Assembly (NCBI RefSeq): GCF_003086295.3
Contig: NC_092050.1
Span: 145,483,699 to 145,547,698 of the forward strand
Reading direction: 5' to 3'
DNA length: 64,000 bases
Origin: Arachis hypogaea
Taxonomy: Eukaryota; Streptophyta; Magnoliopsida; Fabales; Fabaceae
The notes under the pieces were generated by a model. It worked only from the letters and a program-made list of their open reading frames with translations, ran no database searches and was not told where the DNA came from. Within the stretch, counting starts at the first letter, position 1. Each line of letters starts with the position of its first letter. This document shows, piece by piece, positions 57,580-64,000 of the stretch. The position numbers were made by a program, and so were the translations under genes.

Positions 57580-60500
57580 GGAGGGGGAGGGGGCACTAAG
57601 CAGCCCCTACTCTCCAATGCCTAGGCAAATGATTCCCTACCACATTAACACCCTTAGCCCCCTTCAAATAATAACCCTCCCACGCACTTACACAGCATCA
57701 CACACGCACATGGCCTCTCACACAAATCCTAGTAGCCGAGTCAGCAAGTTAGTTAAAATAACAGGACCTACTAGATTAACCCAATCCCCATGCCCAATCT
57801 CCCTGGTGTATCCTCAGCTGTCCCCCTATTCTTCCTCACTCTAACTTGGTATGTGTATATATCCAGTTTATTAACATAAGGGTAGGTCTGTAACACGTTT
57901 ACATAAATGCAATGAAATAGAAACTAGCACAAATTCAATGCAATTTAGAAACAAAATCATCAGCAGAACCTTTGATTTGAAGAACGACGGTAAAAATTCG
58001 TCAATATAAGCAATCATCTGACTGGCTGAAGAACATGCTCTTTCACAAGTGCGTAAATGGCTATGTTCTAATGTCCTCAACAAAAGCATTTGCTCATGTG
58101 ACACAGCACATAGACTATCAAATAATTGCTGCAGGAAGAGAAAAGAACATCAGAAGCACTGCAGTCAATAAGAAATATCAAAATAAAGAAGAAATGAGGA
58201 CACTTACTTTTTGTTGCCACAGGCATTTATAAGTGGCAAACTGATTTGGAATAATAGAACACATATCAACAGTACTGTTATCAGCATCCAAGGAAACTTT
58301 AAACAAATTTGCCAGAGTATAAACACATTCTCTTAAACATTTCAATTGCTTGCCAAAATCACTGGCAGCAGCCAGTTGATTCTTTTGTATTCCAATGAGC
58401 TGATTGAGGAAAGAATTGGACCTATCAACCTGCAGAAATCATTCACACCTTAGACATATAAAATGGCAATGGTAAAAGTATTCATAAGCTTGACAGCGAT
58501 GACAGAGTGGGTCACTAATATTAAATAGTTCAGTTGTCATTACACAGTATGGTTCAGTTGAGGTTGAGGTTGAGGAAGTGGAGGTAGTGGTTAGGTTGAG
58601 GTTGAGGGTAAGGAAATGGAGGTGGTGTTGACAGTGGGTGTGGGTGTGGGTGAGTGTGGGGTGGACGAAGATGAAGATGATGATGATGAAGAGATGATGA
58701 TGCTGATGGAGGTGGGGTTGGCTGCTGGCCGGAGATAAGGAAGATGAGAGAGAAGTTGAGGATGACGACTATGGTGTATTGAAACTTCGACTTTGACCAT
58801 CAAAAAATTCAACAAAAAGGTAAACTTGAAACTTATTTCAAGTGTTAGAAATAAAATTAAATATTAGGGGTATTTTTGAAAAACTTTAGAAATATAAAGT
58901 ATACTTGACATATATATGTGAAAAACATTTCCAGAAAGTATATGTTGAAAATCTTTAAAAATAAAAGTGAAAAAGAAAAGAAAAACTAATCACCAATAAA
59001 TAAATTATCATAAATTTAGTGAGCCATAGGAGTGCCAATATGAAGAGAGAGATTCCACCTGTTCAAGAGTTATATCTTTATGAGGATTAAGGCATATCTG
59101 CTGCAAAAAAAGCACAGATATAACACTTTTGAAATAATGTTCACTAGCTGTCTTCCATTCTATAAGCATGCTTTCTTCCGGGACATTCTTATCTTCAATT
59201 TTAGCACCATCTTCGGATGTTATAAGAGGTAGCTTACTATTTGTTAATAGTAAATGATCCACGCTCCCAAAAATTTCAAGAAACCACCAAGATTTATGCT
59301 GATCCTATATGTATAAAAATATTAAGGGAATCAAAGGGGGGAAGTTAGAATTTTTTCTAAAAAGAAAAAATAAAGACATAATATTAACTTTCATGGGAAC
59401 TAAATATTAAGTTTCCCACCTCCTCATATGCAGACTTGTGTCGTGACAACCCACTGCTCTCTAAAAGCTTAAGTAGATCGGACAAAGCTCTTCTCTTTCC
59501 ACGACTCTTTTTTTCTTTGTTCCAAATATCACCACAGTGAACAGCTGTGTCATATATGTTTTCAATCATATTCCACATGTCTTTCCATCCCTGCAAGTGA
59601 AGTTTATCCTGGGAGACACCACAAGCTCTGAATACGCTTCCAATATCTGCACAAATTGCAAGGTCATAAAAAATTGTGGACAAGAAACAAACCAAAATTT
59701 TTATTTTTATTTTTTTTTAAAAAAAGAATGAAGTCAATGAATCACAAGTTTGAGTTCTAATTATCTCTTAATAAGAAATAAGGAAAAAGATTTCCATTGA
59801 ATTAGTATGGTTCTATGTTGCATGAGTACCGGAACACTAGATTACCGGAATATGTATCTAGCACACTGTAGTACAGGATATGAAAAGAGCGAAATCTACC
59901 TTCATATTTTGTTGACAAAAATTGCACATTTCTCTTAAGCTGTAAATTCTGCAAAGCTTTATCCAATTTTTCACCACATTTCTCAAACCACAGTGATCTA
60001 CATCAGAGAAGACATGTTAACAACTTAAAGATTAGAAATATAAAGTGTACAACTTATATTGGATGTCAACTAACCTGTTCTCACCACTGAACAATGTCAA
60101 ATCAACTGCACCACTGAGCAAGCCCTTATTTATAACATCATAAATAAGCTTGTGCCCACGAAAAGATTGAGCTTTGGCTCCTCTTTGTGCAGCTTCTTGG
60201 TTGAGGAATAACAACACTGGCTCTTGCAGAACATCCTTCATGAGAAAGGAAAGAAGACAACATATATAAGGCAGGAAGAATAAAATGCAGCGCTGGAAAA
60301 TAGACAGCTGGATGAGGAGAGAAGTTTGCACAAAAGAATGAGCCGAGAAGGAAAAATACATGGATACTTGTGTTCATTGCCTAACTTCATATGGATTTAT
60401 GGATTTAACATGATTCTAATGTTTGGTATCCTTCAAGGGCCCTAACTTGTTTTATATACTTTATAATGGTTTCTTATAACAGAAAAAATCGTAATTTAAG

Positions 60501-63500
60501 GGAAGTTGATTACACCAGGGGAAAAAAGTGAAAGGAAAAGATGTTGGTTGCACAGAAAAATTAGCTCTAATACCAAAAAGAGATGAGCAAATCTGGAGAA
60601 CTAGAAAATATGAGTGAATATGAGATAGTTATTATGACTGAGAAACACTGATACAGCAGAATATATAGTAGAATAAATGGGGGCAGATTGGTCCTGTCAC
60701 TCACTACTGCAGTTACAGGTCTATTATTGACAGTTGTCGCTAACAACCAACTGCTGATTGTAGTTAGTAACTGCTATAATAGACTACACATCTTCTACAC
60801 CTCATTATGGAGAAGAAATGCCTCCGATTTAGACTCCATTCATAAGTGTTGCCAATCAAGAAAAACAGTGTTCATTACTACTATTACCTGTGTATTTTAT
60901 TTCCCAGGTTATTGTTAGTGGGAGTGGGAGAGAGGCCAAGCATTATCCAAGTTCAGTGTTTCAACAAAAAGGTTCACCAGGTAGACTAAAAAGTTTTAAT
61001 ACGCAATCATATGATGTATTAGAAGCAACACCTAACTTTTTTTCTTCAAGAATTTTCACAAAGTAGAATATTTCAAGGAATGGAGAGGTAAAGTTAGTTG
61101 ATTATTTGCTTATGTCCACATATAATGCTGAACCAGAGAAAGATAAGGTAATAAATTAAAAGAATAAAAAATAACAAAGACTGATGCATTAATTATCAAA
61201 ATGTTATTTAGAGATTCAAGGATCACATACAGTATACTTCTGCATAAGCTTCTTCAGCTTTTGCCGGCTCTTCTTCAACTTTTCAATTGATGCATAACTC
61301 TTACTATCATCCCATCGGCATAGTTTCACCAATTCTTTTAGTTCAGTCTCAATTTCTTTCTTACTGGCATCAATGTACTTCAATACACTGCAATAAGTGT
61401 CATAATTCAATGTTCATAGATTCCCAAGGTTGAAAAAGTAAAAGACAAAAAATTGAATACAGAGCAAGATTAACGAACTTACATTGGTAAGAACTGCACA
61501 TAAAAACCAAATATATTGTATAAGTATCCCAACTGCTTAATCCGAAAAGACCTGTCGTTATAATTAACAATTAACAAAGAGAATATTAGAAAATGGGTTA
61601 TAACTTATAATTTCAAATAAAACTTGCTTGACAAATATTACACATTTATGCTAACTATTCATCAACATATCTAATGGCATAAAAACCGTTGAATTTTGTT
61701 GAGGGAGAGAAAGTGACACAATAATATCTATTGTCCTCCATAATGGTTTTCCTTATTCTTGGGCATTAGGAGACAAAGCAACAGCTAGAACTACAAACAA
61801 ATCATACCTGGAATCATAGTCTAGGCACACACTTATATGGTTTTGTTTAAGGAAAGCAAAAAGAAGCTGGAGACGTTTCCCAAATTCACCAATGCTGGAT
61901 GTTTGAATGAAGTCTTCCAGGCTGCAATACAGTAAATCAATAGAACAGGTTCAAAGATAAAACAAAAAAATAAAGGATGTCAAACTTTAAATGGAACAAC
62001 AGAATGAGCTTTTGTTTCGAACATGCCTCTGGACAATGGATTGTGCAGATGGAGAACTGGTCTGAAGAATCGAATACAGAGGAAACCATAACTGCAACAA
62101 AAGCAAGTGAGAAAGAAAATAAGATATAGCATAAAAGAAAAAATCAGGATATTCATAAGAACAACAAAAGTAACAACGATAAAGAAAAGGTTTTGCTGGC
62201 TCATCATTATAAAGAACTGTAACTGCAATATAATTTAAAGATCATTCTTATCCAAACAACCAAAAGTTGCCAAAACCCTTCTCTAGATCAATTGGCGCAG
62301 GTCTCACTAGTTGCCTCTCACAATTTTGTTTTTCTCCTTACTTTATGGAAGTTACAAACTATTTAAGAAGTTACCATCTTTCGTAGTACAAAATTTAATT
62401 ACAACCAGCAATATAAGGGACTGGATATTATGCCAGGATATTGACAGAATATCTGCCAGTATATCAGCAGAATATTTACTCATTCAAATATACAAATTCT
62501 GTTAAATTGTGCTCATGTAATTCTGGGTTTGAAGAAAATAAGAAGCTAAAGTAATATTGGTTTTAGAAGAGAGTCTGTGACAGCAGATGAATTTCAGAGA
62601 GCTCAATGAGGATACCATCGCTCTGCTACCATATTAAGATTCATGGTTACTCAGCAGAAATATTAGAGCGACTAGACCTGGGAGAGAGAGCGAGATAATA
62701 TATTACTTGCGTTAATGCACCATCTAAACTACTAACCATTATCTAACAATAATTCAACAAAGACCAAAAGAGGATCTTGCATGAAGAAACATGTTAGATA
62801 ATAAAACAATTAGGATGTGTTTGGATTAGCGTTTTGACTATGAAAAGTACGTTCAAGTTTCTTGAACGCTTGAATATTTCATTTGGCTTTTTTTTTTAAT
62901 TCCAGAACGCAGATATTCTCACTCTCAACCCACGTTTATGATAAGTTATAAAAGTTGTAGCTTATGCGTTGCGTTCACTTGTTACGTTTACCTATTTTAT
63001 CAATTCTACCCTTTATTCTTTTCTTCAAAGAGGCACAAATAACAATTCATCTTAGGAATCATTAATCCCACTAAGAAGGATAAATTAAATAAAGGAAAAA
63101 CAACCATTTGTACCCATGAACTTTACGAACGCTGACAAAAATACCCATTAAAGAAGAAAACTAACGTTGTATCCATCAAAGATGGATTCCGTACGACAAA
63201 AGTACCCAAATCCTAAATTTATGTTGACTTTTTAATAAAATTCCAGAATTACCCCATCCTTTATCTTTAACCCCTTCTCTCTTCTTTCCCAAATCTCAAA
63301 CACCTCCATTGCCTAAAAACCCTAATCTCAATGGAGGTGTTTGAGATTTGGGAAAGAAGAGAGAAGGGGTTGAAGATAATGATGGGAGTAATTCTGGAAT
63401 TTTATTATTCAACATAAATTTAGAATTTGGGTACTTTTGTCGTACAGAATCCATCTTTGATGGATACAACATTAGTTTTCTTCTTTAATGAGTACTTTTG

Positions 63501-64000
63501 TCTGCGTTCGTAAAGTTCATGAGTACAAATAGTTATTTTTCCTTAAATAAAAAACTAACCATAAAAAAATAACAAAATTATAAGTAGTGAAAAATTATAA
63601 TCCAAAATAGTATCAAATAAAAGAGTACTACTATAAAAAAAATATGGATTCTATTTTTTTCAGTTTTGTAAAATTTGACAGCGTAATTCTTGTATACTGT
63701 TTATTATTGTAATTCTTTTAAAATATGAATGATTTTTTTTTTTTGTGACTCAGTTTTTTTTGGTGACTAAAATATGAATGATTGATCTTATTAGAAAGGA
63801 CAAATTAAATAAAAATTTAACCATAAGTAATAATAAAATCATAATTAGTAGAAAATTACAATTCAAAATAGAACTAAAAACAAGAATACTGAAAGTACTA
63901 AAAGAATACGATGCAAAAAAGAGTATTGAAAAAAAAAACTAAAACTAAAATTCTTATGTATATACCTTAAAAAATGATAGAATAAACCAAACAAGTTATT
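52927..64000 (-). CDS. MDN1: Midasin (MDN1/Rea1) AAA-ATPase, C-terminal 1612 residues
   Basis: Midasin is a giant dynein-like ATPase that strips assembly factors (Ytm1, Rsa4) from pre-60S ribosomes in the nucleolus. Twenty exons join in frame, 5' to 3': 62027-62091, 61808-61921, 61483-61551, 61231-61387, 60075-60235, 59900-59997, 59420-59646, 59059-59304, 58208-58429, 57970-58128, 57148-57372, 56758-57066, 56536-56682, 56020-56226, 54203-55918, 53819-54100, 53517-53696, 53302-53400, 53092-53217 and 52927-52956. The 1716 bp exon encodes the Asp/Glu-rich region. The last five hold the VWA/MIDAS domain: VVIAVDDSLSMSESSSGD (MIDAS DxSxS), LGSFAVASFG, LQQLVLIISDG and DSFPFPYYVVLRNIEALPRT, ending WLELMQHLN. 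The AAA ring lies beyond the window. The first intron seen here (61922-62026) uses a GC donor. The exon upstream of 62091 was not found before 64000. Confidence 0.93.
53462..53491. repeat. Poly(A/T) tract in an MDN1 intron
   Basis: A run of 30 or so A on the plus strand, reading as a T run in the MDN1 transcript, 26 bases downstream of the exon ending at 53517. Confidence 0.8.
57525..57595. repeat. GGA repeats flanking an 18-20 base G run in an MDN1 intron
   Basis: GAGGAGGAGG, a long G homopolymer (about 57540-57557), then further GGA units and GGGAGGGGGAGGGGG. The MDN1 pre-mRNA carries the complementary CCT/C tract; the plus (template) strand could form G-quadruplexes. It lies about 155 bases downstream of no exon boundary on the left but 153 bases from the exon start at 57372. 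Confidence 0.8.
58545..58770. repeat. GT/GA-rich low-complexity insertion in an MDN1 intron
   Basis: Stacked GGTTGAGGTTGAGG, GTGGGTGTGGGTG and GATGATGATGATG units. It stands out from the AT-rich intron around it; open frames across it are compositional. Confidence 0.6.
60563..60960 (-). mobile_element. Possible LTR remnant in an MDN1 intron
   Basis: GCTCTAATACCA at 60563-60574 is the complement of a copia-type primer-binding site, the same 12-mer found in element C. The following 380 bases are less AT-rich and do not code. No matching second LTR is seen, so this may be a truncated element. Confidence 0.35.
62300..62700 (-). mobile_element. Second possible LTR remnant in the MDN1 gene
   Basis: GCTCTGCTACCA near 62619-62630 differs by one base from the complement of the TGGTATCAGAGC primer-binding site. 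The neighbouring 300-400 bases lack coding signs. Weak evidence. Confidence 0.25.
63094..63542. mobile_element. Mutator-type foldback MITE, 449 bp, in an MDN1 intron
   Basis: Arms of about 200 bases start GGAAAAACAACCATTTGTAC and its near copy on the other strand. They stay paired down to a short centre with CACCTCCATTG/CAATGGAGGTG. Perfect 9 bp duplications TTAAATAAA flank it (63085-63093 and 63543-63551). Same family as the 255 bp element at 2541-2795. Confidence 0.85.
63552..64000. other. AT-rich end of window, presumably MDN1 intron
   Basis: No exon with midasin-like coding was found in this part or in 62100-63084. Confidence 0.4.

Noticed and set aside
57378..57617. Pro/Ser-rich 79-codon minus frame
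   Set aside because: Translation of the CCT repeat in an MDN1 intron; MDN1 exons on either side join without it.
58591..58815. Ser-rich 74-codon minus frame
   Set aside because: Compositional frame of the GT/GA-rich intronic repeat; adjacent midasin exons splice across it in frame.

Overview
This is a stretch of plant nuclear chromosome, AT-rich and gene-poor, with spliced genes, plant transposon families and an inserted chloroplast rRNA fragment. The gene set points to a eudicot. A foldback element in the NAC gene resembles the AhMITE1 type of peanut, so a legume of the Arachis group is my best guess, but that is inference.

Layout. 1-3019: 5' part of a caffeoylshikimate esterase/monoglyceride lipase-like alpha/beta hydrolase gene (minus strand, running off the left edge). 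3.7-6.4 kb: CT-rich tandem repeats split by a 1.7 kb CACTA transposon carrying spliced fragments of an OHCU decarboxylase (ureide pathway) gene. 7.85-13.5 kb: a dead L1-type LINE. 14.2-17.1 kb: an LTR fragment, two SINE copies and a Tourist-like MITE. 19.4-19.8 kb: a type II peroxiredoxin pseudogene. 20.5-22.2 kb: a Mutator-like element. 22.7 kb: a plastid 16S rRNA fragment. 23.2-26.1 kb: a broken Ty1-copia element, followed by a hAT MITE. 27.4-30.9 kb: a complete NAC transcription factor gene (minus). 34.2-43.0 kb: a nest of three LTR elements. An old copia element bounded by ATTAG carries a 463 bp TRIM in its pol region and a younger copia element inside its 3' LTR. 47.7-51.0 kb: a complete six-exon DUF1666 gene (plus). 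52.9 kb to the right edge: the last 20 visible exons (1612 residues) of the midasin gene MDN1 (minus).

The four cellular genes share no pathway: lipid or phenylpropanoid ester hydrolysis, transcription control, an unknown membrane-associated function, and ribosome assembly. Much of the rest is transposon-derived. Points of most interest are the TRIM whose LTR carries a plant U6-type promoter arrangement, the gene-capturing CACTA element with coherent splicing, a foldback SINE dimer with its own target-site duplication, three copia elements that all lack gag, two same-family MITEs with perfect 9 bp duplications in introns of genes at opposite ends, and two well-supported GC-AG introns (a third possible). 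I found no CRISPR array, operon or prokaryote-type system. Exon borders were set by hand from splice consensus and reading frame and have not been checked against transcripts.
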